A DNA stretch of 64,000 nucleotides, taken from assembly GCF_900240295.1 (NCBI RefSeq), contig NZ_OEQB01000007.1:51137-115136 (forward strand). Reading direction: 5' to 3'. Origin of the DNA: Megasphaera vaginalis (ex Bordigoni et al. 2020) (GTDB lineage: Bacteria > Bacillota > Negativicutes > Veillonellales > Megasphaeraceae). The position numbers and the translations under genes are program-made. The notes beneath the pieces are model-generated. The model made no database searches and was not told the DNA's origin. It saw only the letters and a program-made list of their open reading frames with translations. Shown here piece by piece: positions 19,101 through 26,845 of this stretch (position 1 is the first letter of the stretch; the number at the start of each line of letters is the position of its first letter).

Positions 19101-19376
19101 TCACCTGATCAGCAGATCATCATATTCGCGGTGGCGCTGCAACCAGGCGGCGGCATAGGAGCAGGTAACCTTCGTCTTTTCTCCGGCGCCGCGGATTTGC
19201 TCGACAGCAGCGCGGACCAATTTGCCGGCTACGCCTTGACCGCGCAGCGAGTCGTCGACAAAGGTATGCGTTATCGTACGTTCGCCGTCGCCGTTCTTCG
19301 GAAAATCGATTTCTGCAATCGTTATTCCTTTTTCGTCAGTAAGCCAGATTTTATCTTCACTATAGTGAAAGTCCAT
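19101..19376 (-). CDS. Small GNAT-type N-acetyltransferase (YidJ/Gcn5-like)
   Basis: A 91-residue single-domain protein. ITHTFVDDSLRGQGVAGKLVRAAVEQIR carries the acetyl-CoA pyrophosphate-binding signature (R/Q-x-x-G-x-G/A). This small family keeps only the core of the GNAT fold; substrates are unknown. The late CSYAAAWLQRHREY segment is typical of it. It has its own terminator on each side (19397-19437 upstream, 18964-19001 downstream) and so is likely monocistronic. Confidence 0.85.
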   Translation of the reverse strand: MDFHYSEDKIWLTDEKGITIAEIDFPKNGDGERTITHTFVDDSLRGQGVAGKLVRAAVEQIRGAGEKTKVTCSYAAAWLQRHREYDDLLIR

Positions 19377-19396
19377 CGTATATTCCTCCTTAATAA

Positions 19397-19437
19397 AAAA
19401 ACTCTCCTTTAATCCTATACCGAAAAGGAGAGTTTTT
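19397..19437 (-). terminator. Terminator of the feo operon
   Basis: A 14-bp stem (19397-19410 with 19424-19437, core ACTCTCCTTT/AAAGGAGAGT), followed on the minus strand by a T-rich run. It lies just behind the small Cys-rich gene that ends the iron operon. Confidence 0.88.
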
Positions 19438-19450
19438 CAATATGCAAATA

Positions 19451-19636
19451 CTATTTTTCGACAGTCGAGCGGGACAGGTGCTTGGCCCCGTGCGATGCGC
19501 AGCCGCTGCAGCCTCCTTTTGAGCCGCTGCAGCAGGAACAACCTGCCGTACCGCGCAACAGCGCGCGAAGATGACGGATGCCGTAAACGGCTAAGGCAAT
19601 GGCGGCGATAATAACGATAAGCAGTGCAGGACTCAT
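19451..19636 (-). CDS. FeoB-associated Cys-rich membrane protein
   Basis: 61 residues. One N-terminal membrane helix (SPALLIVIIAAIALAVYGI) precedes a cytoplasmic-size tail with the cluster CSCCSGSKGGCSGC, as in the short FeoB-associated proteins of Firmicutes. It may bind iron or another metal at the FeoB exit; this is inference. I chose the ATG at 19636 because AAGGGGG lies 6 bases before it; a GTG at 19663 that overlaps the feoB stop lacks a ribosome site. Confidence 0.85.
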   Translation of the reverse strand: MSPALLIVIIAAIALAVYGIRHLRALLRGTAGCSCCSGSKGGCSGCASHGAKHLSRSTVEK

Positions 19637-19655
19637 ATTTCCCCCTTCTTTCTGA

Positions 19656-22040
19656 TCACGCACCCAATCCTGCCAACAAAGCCAGGTGATAGGTGATAAA
19701 CGATAACCCGTAGGCCAGGGCCAGACCTAAACCTGCAGAAAATCCCATCCACTTCCACGAGTTCGTTTCCCGCTTGATAACGGCCAATGCGGCAATGCAG
19801 GGCATGTACAACAGACTGAAAACCATCAGCGACAGGGCAATGGCGGGGTTAAAACTCGAATCATTCGCTAAATAGGTAACCAGGCTCGCCTGATGGGCAT
19901 CATCAGCTTCAACGCTGTAAATCGTTGCCAACGTGGAAACCATGACTTCTTTTGCTGCCGTGCAGGCGACAAGACCGACGCCGATCTTCCAATCAAAGCC
20001 GAGAGGCGCGATAACCGGTTCGATAAAGTGTCCCAAACGGGCGGCGTAACTTTGCGAAAGTTTTTCCGACGTTTCCTCTTCGTCCAGAACGGCAATAGCC
20101 TCATCGGCGTCTTGCTGTATCGTAAACAAAGGCAGCGCTTTTTCATATGCAACGGGATTTTCCGCCGCCAACGCGGCGAATGCTTCCGGATACGGCGACT
20201 TTTGCTGCAACGCTTCGGCATCGGCGACAGATTCGACGTCTTGTTCTTCTTCGGCAGCCGCTTTTTCGTCTTCTGCAGCGGCCGTCATTTCATCCAACAT
20301 GGTCTGCAGTTCCCCATCCTCGTCTGTCGCGGTCAGACCGTAAGTTGTCAGAAGTGCGGCTGTATCGCGTTCAGCCTGTGCCGTTACGGAAGCTCTGGCC
20401 GCATCGTAATCTTTCGTATAGTCCACGTCCATGGGGTATGCCGTCAGGAACCAGACCAGAATAGAAGCGCCGAGAATAATGGTACCGGCTTTTTTTAAAT
20501 AAAGGATGGACCGTTCCCACATGTGCATCAGGACGCCGCGGAGCGTCGGCACATGATAAGGCGGCATTTCCATGACAAACGGTTCCTGTTCACCGCTGAA
20601 AACGGTTTTGCGCAAAATAATGGCCACCAAAATAGCAACGACGATGCCCAGTACGTACAGGCCGAAGAGAACGGTACCGCCATAACCGGTAGCGCCGAAA
20701 AAAGCGGCAATGAACAGCGTATATACAGGCAGTCTAGCGCCGCAGCTCATGAAAGGGGACGCCAGAATCGTGACCATGCGGTCTTTTTCGTTGTCCAGTG
20801 TGCGGGCCGCCATGATTCCCGGAACATTACAGCCGAAGCCGAGAATCATCGGTATGAACGATTTGCCATGCAATCCGAAAGTACGCATAATACGATCGAT
20901 CAAAAAGGCCGCGCGGGCCATGTACCCCGAATCTTCCAGCAAACCGATAAACAGATACAAGAGCACGATCAGGGGCACAAAGCTGATAACGGCGCCGACG
21001 CCGCCGATGACGCCGTCCACGACAAGGGAGCGGAGCTGCTCATCGGCAATGATTTCGCCAAAATAATCGCCTAAGACTCCGAAGCCGCTTTCCAGCCATC
21101 CCTGCGGATAGGCGCCAAGATTGATAACTGCATTGAACATGACCCACATGAGGACAAAAAAGATCGGCAATCCGAGCCAGCGATTCGTCAACACGGCGTC
21201 GATGCGGTCGGATAGGCTGTCGGTGCTGCCGCTCTCGACGATTGCACCGTTAAAGGCATCGACGGCAAACTGATGTCGGCATTGGGCGAAATAGAAATCC
21301 AGATCGACGGTCTGCTGCAACTCGCTGCGCATCGAATCGGCCAGCGCCAGCATCGTTTCCGTTCCGTCGACGGCCTTCACCTTGCCGATTACATCACTGT
21401 CATTTTCCAGAAGCTTTACAGCCAGCCAACGCAACGGATAATGAATACTGCCGGATTCTTTCAGCGCATCCGTCATTCGCGCAATATACGGCTCTACGGC
21501 CGAACCGTAGTCAATGACGGCATTTTCTCTTTTTTCCTGCTGCGGCATACTTGCCAACGTCTGCAACAATTCTTTAGTTCCGATATTCTTACTGCCGATC
21601 AGCGGCACAACGACGGCGCCAAGTTTTTCCCCAAGCTTTTTTAAATCAATTTCTATACCCATACGCTGCGCAATATCCATCATGTTCAAAGCTACGACGA
21701 CAGGGCAGCCGAGTTCAATAATCTGCGCGGCCAGGTACAGATTTCGTTCCAAATTGGAGGCATCGAGAACATTGACAATAATATCAGGTTTGTCATTAAT
21801 GATAACATTACGCGCAACGACTTCATCCAGCGAACGGGCCGTTAGGCTGTACGTGCCTGGCAGATCAATGAACAGCAACTCTTTTCCGTCTACCGTACAG
21901 TGGCCTTCCTTCTTTTCCACTGTTACGCCCGGATAATTGCCGACATGCTGTTTAGCGCCTGTAATATTATTGAAAATAGTGGTTTTGCCGCAATTGGGAT
22001 TACCGGCAAGGGCGATCTTGATTCTTCCCGCTTCAGTCAT
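19656..22040 (-). CDS. feoB: Ferrous iron transporter FeoB
   Basis: 794 residues. The N-terminal GTPase domain has G1 GNPNCGKT (13-20), G3 DLPGTYSL (59-66) and G4 NMMD (119-122), followed by the helical insertion domain. The membrane part has two Gate motifs (FVPLIVLLYLFIGLLEDSGYMAR near 354-376 and the GFGCNVPGIMAAR region near 401). It imports Fe2+ across the inner membrane. Unusual is a long acidic, Ala/Glu/Asp-rich stretch of about 125 residues (roughly 537-660), placed between the helix ending WFLTAYP and the conserved SYAARLGHFIEPVIAPLGFDW. Most FeoB proteins have a short loop there. It starts three bases after feoA. Confidence 0.96.
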   Translation of the reverse strand: MTEAGRIKIALAGNPNCGKTTIFNNITGAKQHVGNYPGVTVEKKEGHCTVDGKELLFIDLPGTYSLTARSLDEVVARNVIINDKPDIIVNVLDASNLERNLYLAAQIIELGCPVVVALNMMDIAQRMGIEIDLKKLGEKLGAVVVPLIGSKNIGTKELLQTLASMPQQEKRENAVIDYGSAVEPYIARMTDALKESGSIHYPLRWLAVKLLENDSDVIGKVKAVDGTETMLALADSMRSELQQTVDLDFYFAQCRHQFAVDAFNGAIVESGSTDSLSDRIDAVLTNRWLGLPIFFVLMWVMFNAVINLGAYPQGWLESGFGVLGDYFGEIIADEQLRSLVVDGVIGGVGAVISFVPLIVLLYLFIGLLEDSGYMARAAFLIDRIMRTFGLHGKSFIPMILGFGCNVPGIMAARTLDNEKDRMVTILASPFMSCGARLPVYTLFIAAFFGATGYGGTVLFGLYVLGIVVAILVAIILRKTVFSGEQEPFVMEMPPYHVPTLRGVLMHMWERSILYLKKAGTIILGASILVWFLTAYPMDVDYTKDYDAARASVTAQAERDTAALLTTYGLTATDEDGELQTMLDEMTAAAEDEKAAAEEEQDVESVADAEALQQKSPYPEAFAALAAENPVAYEKALPLFTIQQDADEAIAVLDEEETSEKLSQSYAARLGHFIEPVIAPLGFDWKIGVGLVACTAAKEVMVSTLATIYSVEADDAHQASLVTYLANDSSFNPAIALSLMVFSLLYMPCIAALAVIKRETNSWKWMGFSAGLGLALAYGLSFITYHLALLAGLGA

Positions 22041-22043
22041 TTC

Positions 22044-22286
22044 CTACTCCCCCTCTGCAACAATAACATCAATCATGGCCGCTTCGCTCAAACGCAGTGC
22101 CAACGAACAGCCTTTTACTTTCACTTCAATCGGATCGCCTAAGGGCGCCCTTTTAACGACGGAAATATGAGAACCCTTTACAACGCCCATATCAACCAGC
22201 CGATGTTGTATATTCCCTCGTCCCTCGAGCGTTTCAATGGTTCCCGATGCACCTGTTTCCATGTCGCATAGCTTCATTATCTTCAT
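22044..22286 (-). CDS. feoA: Ferrous iron transport protein A
   Basis: An 80-residue SH3-like FeoA protein (LCDMETGASGTIETLEGRGNIQHRLVDMGVVKGSHISVVKRAPLGDPIEV). It is the small cytoplasmic partner of FeoB. The ATG follows AGGAGG at a 10-base spacing, and feoB follows after three bases. Expression is probably driven from the promoter at 22454-22482. Confidence 0.94.
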   Translation of the reverse strand: MKIMKLCDMETGASGTIETLEGRGNIQHRLVDMGVVKGSHISVVKRAPLGDPIEVKVKGCSLALRLSEAAMIDVIVAEGE

Positions 22287-22415
22287 CGTGACGTTTCCTC
22301 CTGTTAATAATAGAATAACTCATATTACTACTTTTTGGCAACCATTCTAAATAAAATTTTTTCTTAAAATACATACCTATTTATCATCAATTATCGGCAT
22401 TCGGTCATTTATTTT

Positions 22416-22425
22416 GATAATTATC
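22416..22425. promoter_or_regulatory. Candidate iron-regulator site upstream of feoA
   Basis: A perfect 10-base palindrome GATAATTATC, resembling the core half-sites of Fur boxes. It is placed about 25 bases downstream of the feoA transcription start. A second related sequence (CGATAATTGATGATAA on the minus strand, 22396-22381) follows 20 bases on. The Fur link is inference from motif and gene function. Confidence 0.45.
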
Positions 22426-22453
22426 TTCCTTTTTATCTGTTTTTTACCTTGTA

Positions 22454-22482
22454 ATTATTTTCAAAACAAGAACATATGTCAA
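22454..22482 (-). promoter_or_regulatory. Promoter of feoA-feoB
   Basis: Minus-strand TTGACA (22482-22477), 17-base spacer, AATAAT (22459-22454). The spacer contains TATGTTCTTGTTTT, shared almost exactly with the adhesin promoter. Transcription would start near 22447, leaving a leader of about 160 bases. The rest of 22287-22569 is AT-rich and has no gene. Confidence 0.75.
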
Positions 22483-22569
22483 TGGGAGACGATTAAGCGA
22501 TCCTGTACCGCGCTGAATAAAAATGATACATATCTTAATAAATAGTGTCAAAAACAGATGAGAACAAAC

Positions 22570-22872
22570 TTAATAGGCCTGATCGACGTGTTGTTTACTG
22601 TGCTCTTCCAAAATTGACTGTAGCGCATTTGAACTGCTCGTATGAGAGCGAACTACGTCCGCATTCTTACGCTGTGCTTCTCGCAGTGCGCAGCGTACCA
22701 TACTGTGGCTGACGGTACTTGTAAAAAGAACGACGAGGTCCGGAGAACCGATCTTCGATTTAAAATCACTCGGGACCTGGGTAAATACTTTTGCTTTATA
22801 CGCGTATTTTTTACAGAGGTTTTTATATCTGCAGACCATGCAATCATTTCCACCGACAATTACGACACTCAT
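22570..22872 (-). CDS. DUF2325 domain-containing protein
   Basis: 100 residues: SVVIVGGNDCMVCRYKNLCKKYAYKAKVF followed by DLVVLFTSTVSHSMVRCALREAQRKNADVVRSHTSSSNAL, matching the DUF2325 family. These are small Rossmann-like proteins often found beside ferrous-iron genes in Firmicutes. Two or three conserved Cys (CMVCRYKNLC) may bind metal. The function is unknown. I chose the second ATG (22872), eight bases after AGGA; the first ATG (22878) is too close. It is transcribed toward feoA from its own strong promoter. Confidence 0.85.
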   Translation of the reverse strand: MSVVIVGGNDCMVCRYKNLCKKYAYKAKVFTQVPSDFKSKIGSPDLVVLFTSTVSHSMVRCALREAQRKNADVVRSHTSSSNALQSILEEHSKQHVDQAY

Positions 22873-22940
22873 CTTCATCTTCCTTTCTACAAAGTATGCT
22901 TCCCACTTTTATTTGATATTACTTTTCAATTACAAAGATG

Positions 22941-22986
22941 AGTATATCGGAAGATAAGTATCTTGTCAAGATATTTTACCTATCTT
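22941..22986 (-). promoter_or_regulatory. Promoter of the DUF2325 gene with palindromic operator
   Basis: Minus-strand TTGACA (22969-22964) and TATACT (22946-22941) have a 17-base spacer. The spacer is almost filled by the palindrome AAGATA-AG-TATCTT (22951-22964). A second pair of the same half-sites (AAGATA 22968-22973, TATCTT 22981-22986) flanks the -35 box. A repressor bound here would block the promoter; its identity is unknown. Confidence 0.7.
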
Positions 22987-23125
22987 TGTGAATATTAGTA
23001 TTTATTTTAACAGGTAAAATAAGCGATTTATGACATAATATTTCACTAAAAAAGAAAAGTTTGTGATTTTATTTAATAGCATGTCCGTTCTTGCTAATGA
23101 GATAAATTATTCTTTAGTATGGTTA

Positions 23126-23134
23126 TGATATAAT
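23126..23134 (+). promoter_or_regulatory. Extended -10 promoter of the aminopeptidase gene
   Basis: TGATATAAT (extended -10) lies 25 bases ahead of the start codon; no good -35 is seen. A strong ribosome site (GAGGAGAA) follows. The intergenic region 22873-23158 otherwise holds the divergent DUF2325 promoter and no gene. Confidence 0.65.
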
Positions 23135-23158
23135 ATAAAAAACGAGAGGAGAATACAT

Positions 23159-24427
23159 ATGTCCCATATATCGTCATTACTTGAGTTTATAAAAAAAAGC
23201 CCGTCCCCTTTTCACGTTATCCGCAAGGCGACGGAAGTCCTCGGCAACAACGGCTTTGAAGAATTGAAACTCGCCGATACGTGGCGCCTGCAAAGCGGAA
23301 AGGCCTACATGGTATCCGTATATGATTCGACGCTGATCGCCTTTACCATCGGCGCCGAGCCATGCGCTTCCCTGCGTTTGGCGGCTGCTCATACGGATTT
23401 CCCCTGTCTGCGCATAAAGCCGAATCCCGATCTGATCGTCCACGGCTACCGTAAAGTGAATGTCGAAGTATACGGCGGCATGATTCGCGAGTCATGGCTT
23501 GACCGTCCCCTGTCAGCCGCCGGAAAATTGACCCTCTGCGGCAGCGACGCTTTTCAACCCAGAACCATGCTGATTGATATCGGTAAACCGTTTTTGACGA
23601 TTCCGCGTCTGGCAATCCACATGAATCCGAAAACGAATGACGGACTGTCGTTAAATCCGCAAAAGGAAATGTTGCCCCTAATGGGAACGGGCCATGATGA
23701 ATCGGACTTTCTCACCTTCATGAGCGGCTGCTGCGGCATACCGAAAGAGGAGATAGTATCCTATGACCTGACTGTCTATCCGACAGAGCACGGCACTTGC
23801 ACCGGCTGTAACGACGAATTTCTGTCATCGCCGCGGCTCGACAATTTGACTTCCGTCAAGGCCTGTCTGGAAGCGATCTCGTCCCGGCGGCACAGAGAGG
23901 GAATCCGCCTGGTCGCCTTGTTTGATAATGAAGAGGTCGGTAACCATACGAAACAAGGTGCCGCGTCTTCTCTTTTGCCGGAATTGCTGCAGCGTATTTA
24001 TCTGAATCTCGGCTTTACCTATGAAGACTACATGGCCTGCCGCAGCCGGGGTTTCCTGCTCTCTCTTGATGTCGCCCACGGCATGCATCCCAACTATCCG
24101 GAGAAAAATGACATCACGAACTTTCCTCTTTTGAACGGCGGCCCCGTATTGAAAACAGCCTGCAGCCAACGGTACGCCGGCGATGCCGAAGCAGCTGCCG
24201 TCATCATCGCCTTATGTCGGCGTGAAGGCATTCCTCTTCAGTATTTCGTCAATCGCTCCGATATGAGCGGCGGTTCCACGCTGGGTTCCGTACTTTCAGC
24301 CCATTTGGCTATGCGTGCGATGGACGTCGGCGTTCCGGTCCTGGCCATGCACTCGGCCCGCGAGCTCATGGGCGGAGCGGACCAGACATCGCTGGAAAAG
24401 TTGACAACGGCGTTTTTACAATCTTAG
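23159..24427 (+). CDS. M18-family aminopeptidase
   Basis: 422 residues of the M18 family (ApeB / aspartyl-aminopeptidase-like zinc enzymes). Metal-site motifs visible are AAHTDFPCLRIKPNP (His-x-Asp, about 79), LFDNEEVGNHTKQGA (about 258, catalytic Glu pair) and a late His in LAMHSARELMG (about 398). It removes N-terminal residues from peptides in the cytoplasm. It is a lone plus-strand gene between two minus-strand blocks, with its own promoter and a strong bidirectional terminator. Confidence 0.93.
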   Translation: MSHISSLLEFIKKSPSPFHVIRKATEVLGNNGFEELKLADTWRLQSGKAYMVSVYDSTLIAFTIGAEPCASLRLAAAHTDFPCLRIKPNPDLIVHGYRKVNVEVYGGMIRESWLDRPLSAAGKLTLCGSDAFQPRTMLIDIGKPFLTIPRLAIHMNPKTNDGLSLNPQKEMLPLMGTGHDESDFLTFMSGCCGIPKEEIVSYDLTVYPTEHGTCTGCNDEFLSSPRLDNLTSVKACLEAISSRRHREGIRLVALFDNEEVGNHTKQGAASSLLPELLQRIYLNLGFTYEDYMACRSRGFLLSLDVAHGMHPNYPEKNDITNFPLLNGGPVLKTACSQRYAGDAEAAAVIIALCRREGIPLQYFVNRSDMSGGSTLGSVLSAHLAMRAMDVGVPVLAMHSARELMGGADQTSLEKLTTAFLQS

Positions 24428-24432
24428 TCAAA

Positions 24433-24486
24433 CAGAAAAGAAGTCTCCCGGCGGCGCCTGCACGCTGCCGGGAGACTTCTTTTCTG
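24433..24486. terminator. Bidirectional terminator between convergent genes
   Basis: A perfect 20-bp stem (24433-24452 with 24467-24486), GC-rich at the tip (CTCCCGGC/GCCGGGAG) and A/T-rich at the base, so it can end transcription in both directions. It lies between the aminopeptidase and the S1-domain gene. Confidence 0.93.
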
Positions 24487-24497
24487 CTGTTCCTTCT

Positions 24498-25388
24498 TTA
24501 TTTCGTACCTTCTTTTTCCGTAATCTCCGCCTCTGCTACGGCATACGTCCACCCGTCTTCCTGGCGAATCTTCTTCTCCTTCATCAAATGTCCCAGTGCG
24601 CGCTTGAAGGAAGCCTTGCTCAGATTGAACTTCGCTTTGATAACCTGCGGCGCGGTCTTGTCACAATACGGCATTTTTCCGTTTCGTTCTTTCAGAAAGG
24701 CAAGTATTTTTTCGCTGTCCGCGTCCATCGCCTGTTCTTTGACAAGACGAAGAGAGATATTGATCCTGCCGTCGTCGCGCAGGAACGTGATCCGACCCTT
24801 GATCATCTGGCCGATAAGTACGGGCCCGAGCCATTCACTGCGATGCAGAAAGGCAATCCACCGTTCGCGCGTCATTAAATACGCTCCCTGCTCATTGATA
24901 TTGTAAACGGCACCTTCTACCCAGGCGCCGATTCTGGCATCGTCGGCCGCGACGGAGGCGCGGCGCATTTCATCTTCCACTTCCATGGAAACGGCGAGGC
25001 GGTGTGACTTATCTTCATACAGTTTGACCCATACGTATTCGCCTTCTTTAGGGCGTCCTTTCATTTCGGCAAAGGGCATGAATATGCCCCGTTCCGTGCC
25101 GACTTCAACAAAAGCGCCGAACCGCGTCGTATTGATGATCGGTGCATAACCGATCTGGCCGACTTTGATCTTCGGCAACCGCATACTGGCTGTCAGCCGT
25201 CCTGACGGATCATGATAGAGAAAAACTTTGACAACGGCACCGACGGAAACCGGTTCAAGCTGTTGGTTCTTGTGCAAAAGAATATCATCGTTCGTATTTC
25301 CCGTGCCGCCGTTCAGAAATGCGCCGGCATCGCTGACCCGCAGCACTTCCAGTTCGGCAATGCTGTTTTCCTGTAATAACGTACCCAT
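24498..25388 (-). CDS. S1-domain RNA-binding protein, CvfB family
   Basis: 296 residues. Tandem S1-type OB folds are visible (KVGQIGYAPIINTTRFGAFVEVGTERGIFMPFAEM and ARIGAWVEGAVYNINEQGAYLMTRERWIAFLHRSEW). A C-terminal winged helix follows (MPYCDKTAPQVIKAKFNLSKASFKRALGHLMKEKKI). This is the layout of CvfB/YitL proteins, RNA-binding factors linked to virulence gene control in staphylococci. The start is set at ATG 25388 (GAAGGAG seven bases upstream), just after the rsfS stop; an upstream in-frame start would overlap rsfS by 44 bases. Confidence 0.9.
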   Translation of the reverse strand: MGTLLQENSIAELEVLRVSDAGAFLNGGTGNTNDDILLHKNQQLEPVSVGAVVKVFLYHDPSGRLTASMRLPKIKVGQIGYAPIINTTRFGAFVEVGTERGIFMPFAEMKGRPKEGEYVWVKLYEDKSHRLAVSMEVEDEMRRASVAADDARIGAWVEGAVYNINEQGAYLMTRERWIAFLHRSEWLGPVLIGQMIKGRITFLRDDGRINISLRLVKEQAMDADSEKILAFLKERNGKMPYCDKTAPQVIKAKFNLSKASFKRALGHLMKEKKIRQEDGWTYAVAEAEITEKEGTK

Positions 25389-25389
25389 G

Positions 25390-25740
25390 TTACGCTCCTT
25401 CAAACGGAATTCGTTCCGTATCGCTCCATACATTTTCCAGACCGTAATAGTCCCGTTCCTGTTCCATGAAGATATGAACGACCGTGTCGCCCGTATCCAA
25501 GAGGATCCAGCGGCCGCCGGTATATCCCTCCCGGTGACGTACGGCGCGCCCTTCCTTCTTCAACGCCTCTTCCACGGCATCGGCGATGCTCTGGGCCTGT
25601 CGTACGTTCCGGGCGCTGCAAATAACGAAGCAGTCAGCCAATATTGTCGTTTCGGACATATCCAAAATGACGATGTTCCAGCCTTTTTTATCTGCAATCG
25701 ACTTAGCGATAATTTCATATTCTTTTACGTTTGTGTTCAT
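25390..25740 (-). CDS. rsfS: Ribosomal silencing factor RsfS
   Basis: 116 residues with the family hallmarks ILDMSETTILADCFVICSARNVRQAQSIADAVEEALKKEG and GYTGGRWILLDTGDTVVHIFMEQERDYYGLENVW. RsfS binds ribosomal protein uL14 and blocks subunit joining when nutrients are short. It overlaps the LCP gene by four bases and precedes the S1-domain gene, in the usual nadD-yqeK-LCP-rsfS order. Confidence 0.95.
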   Translation of the reverse strand: MNTNVKEYEIIAKSIADKKGWNIVILDMSETTILADCFVICSARNVRQAQSIADAVEEALKKEGRAVRHREGYTGGRWILLDTGDTVVHIFMEQERDYYGLENVWSDTERIPFEGA

Positions 25741-26843
25741 TCCTGATCTCCTTTAGGTTTGTTTTCTGTGTTGCCGGCGTTTGCCGTCTGATTTTCACGT
25801 TTTGCGGCTCCGGAGGGAGCGGCGTTTTTCGCACTCGTCTGTTTTCCGGTCTTGGCGTCGTCATAAACGATCGTGTTGTTGGTCTTGCCGATAATCCGCT
25901 GCACCTCTACGGGATCGGCAATCCAGTAATTCGTGCCGTCTCCCTGCAAATTGGCATTTTTGGCCGTTTCGCCGGGAAGGATATAGAACTTGACATCGTC
26001 AGCGCCGACATGCCGAAAGGTCCAGACAAGACGAGCCATATCCTTGGCGGAAATATTGGACTCAACGGCAGTCCAGAAACGATACATATTCAGCATGGAC
26101 CGAACAACCCATGCTTCCTTTTCCTGCCGGTAAAAAGATTTGATAAAACGCAGCTGACGCTGCACGCGGGAAAGGTCGCCGTCTGCATCCAAATAACGCA
26201 GGTAGCCGATACCTGTCTCGCCGTTCAGATATTGATACCCTTTTTGCAGATCGATATCGGTCACGCCGGCAGCGTCTTCATGATACATGTCTTTTTCCAC
26301 ATACAAATTGAGACCGCCGTTCATATCCATCATTTTGCGGAAGTTGTCCGTTGTAAAGACGGCATAATACTTGATCGGAATATGAAACATGTCTTCAATG
26401 ACCGCCTGTACCAAGGTCAGGCCACCTTCGGTATAAACGGACGCCAACGTCTGCGGTCCCTTTTCTTTTCTGCCGTCAATACGCGTATTATCGGGCAGAG
26501 AAATAAAATCAACGGTCTGTTTTTCTTTGTTAATGGCTGCGACAGCCACAAAGTTGGCTTGCCTGTCCTTTTCATCGTCTACTCCGATAATAAGGACATA
26601 AAGCGGAATGTCGGGACTTACCTGATCGAAAGCCTCCGTAGCCGTATTGCCCCGAGCCGGTTCCGTGTCGCCGCGGAAAGCTTGATACTGATACCAGCCG
26701 TATGCGGCGGCAGCGACGGCGGCAAAAATCAGGACGAGCGTCAACAAAATGTGAAACGCTTTGCCGTGTCCTTTCTTCTTTTTCGTATGTTGCAGGCGTA
26801 AACGGACATTTTTGCGCCGCCCTTCACGTTCCTTTCGTTCCAA
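25737..26843 (-). CDS. LytR-CpsA-Psr (LCP) family protein
   Basis: 368 residues. A very basic cytoplasmic start (KKKKGHGK) and one membrane helix (about 31-52) precede the extracytoplasmic LCP domain (YVLIIGVDDEKDRQANFVAVAAINKEKQTVDFISLPDNTRI... and VYTEGGLTLVQAVIEDMFHIPIKYYAVFTTDNF). LCP enzymes ligate polyprenyl-linked glycopolymers to the cell wall; the polymer here is unknown. The C-terminal 45 residues are low-complexity (Lys/Ala/Asn/Thr). The start is TTG with GGGAGGG seven bases upstream. It lies in the nadD-yqeK-LCP-rsfS string. Confidence 0.92.
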   Translation of the reverse strand: MERKEREGRRKNVRLRLQHTKKKKGHGKAFHILLTLVLIFAAVAAAAYGWYQYQAFRGDTEPARGNTATEAFDQVSPDIPLYVLIIGVDDEKDRQANFVAVAAINKEKQTVDFISLPDNTRIDGRKEKGPQTLASVYTEGGLTLVQAVIEDMFHIPIKYYAVFTTDNFRKMMDMNGGLNLYVEKDMYHEDAAGVTDIDLQKGYQYLNGETGIGYLRYLDADGDLSRVQRQLRFIKSFYRQEKEAWVVRSMLNMYRFWTAVESNISAKDMARLVWTFRHVGADDVKFYILPGETAKNANLQGDGTNYWIADPVEVQRIIGKTNNTIVYDDAKTGKQTSAKNAAPSGAAKRENQTANAGNTENKPKGDQE

Positions 26844-26845
26844 TG

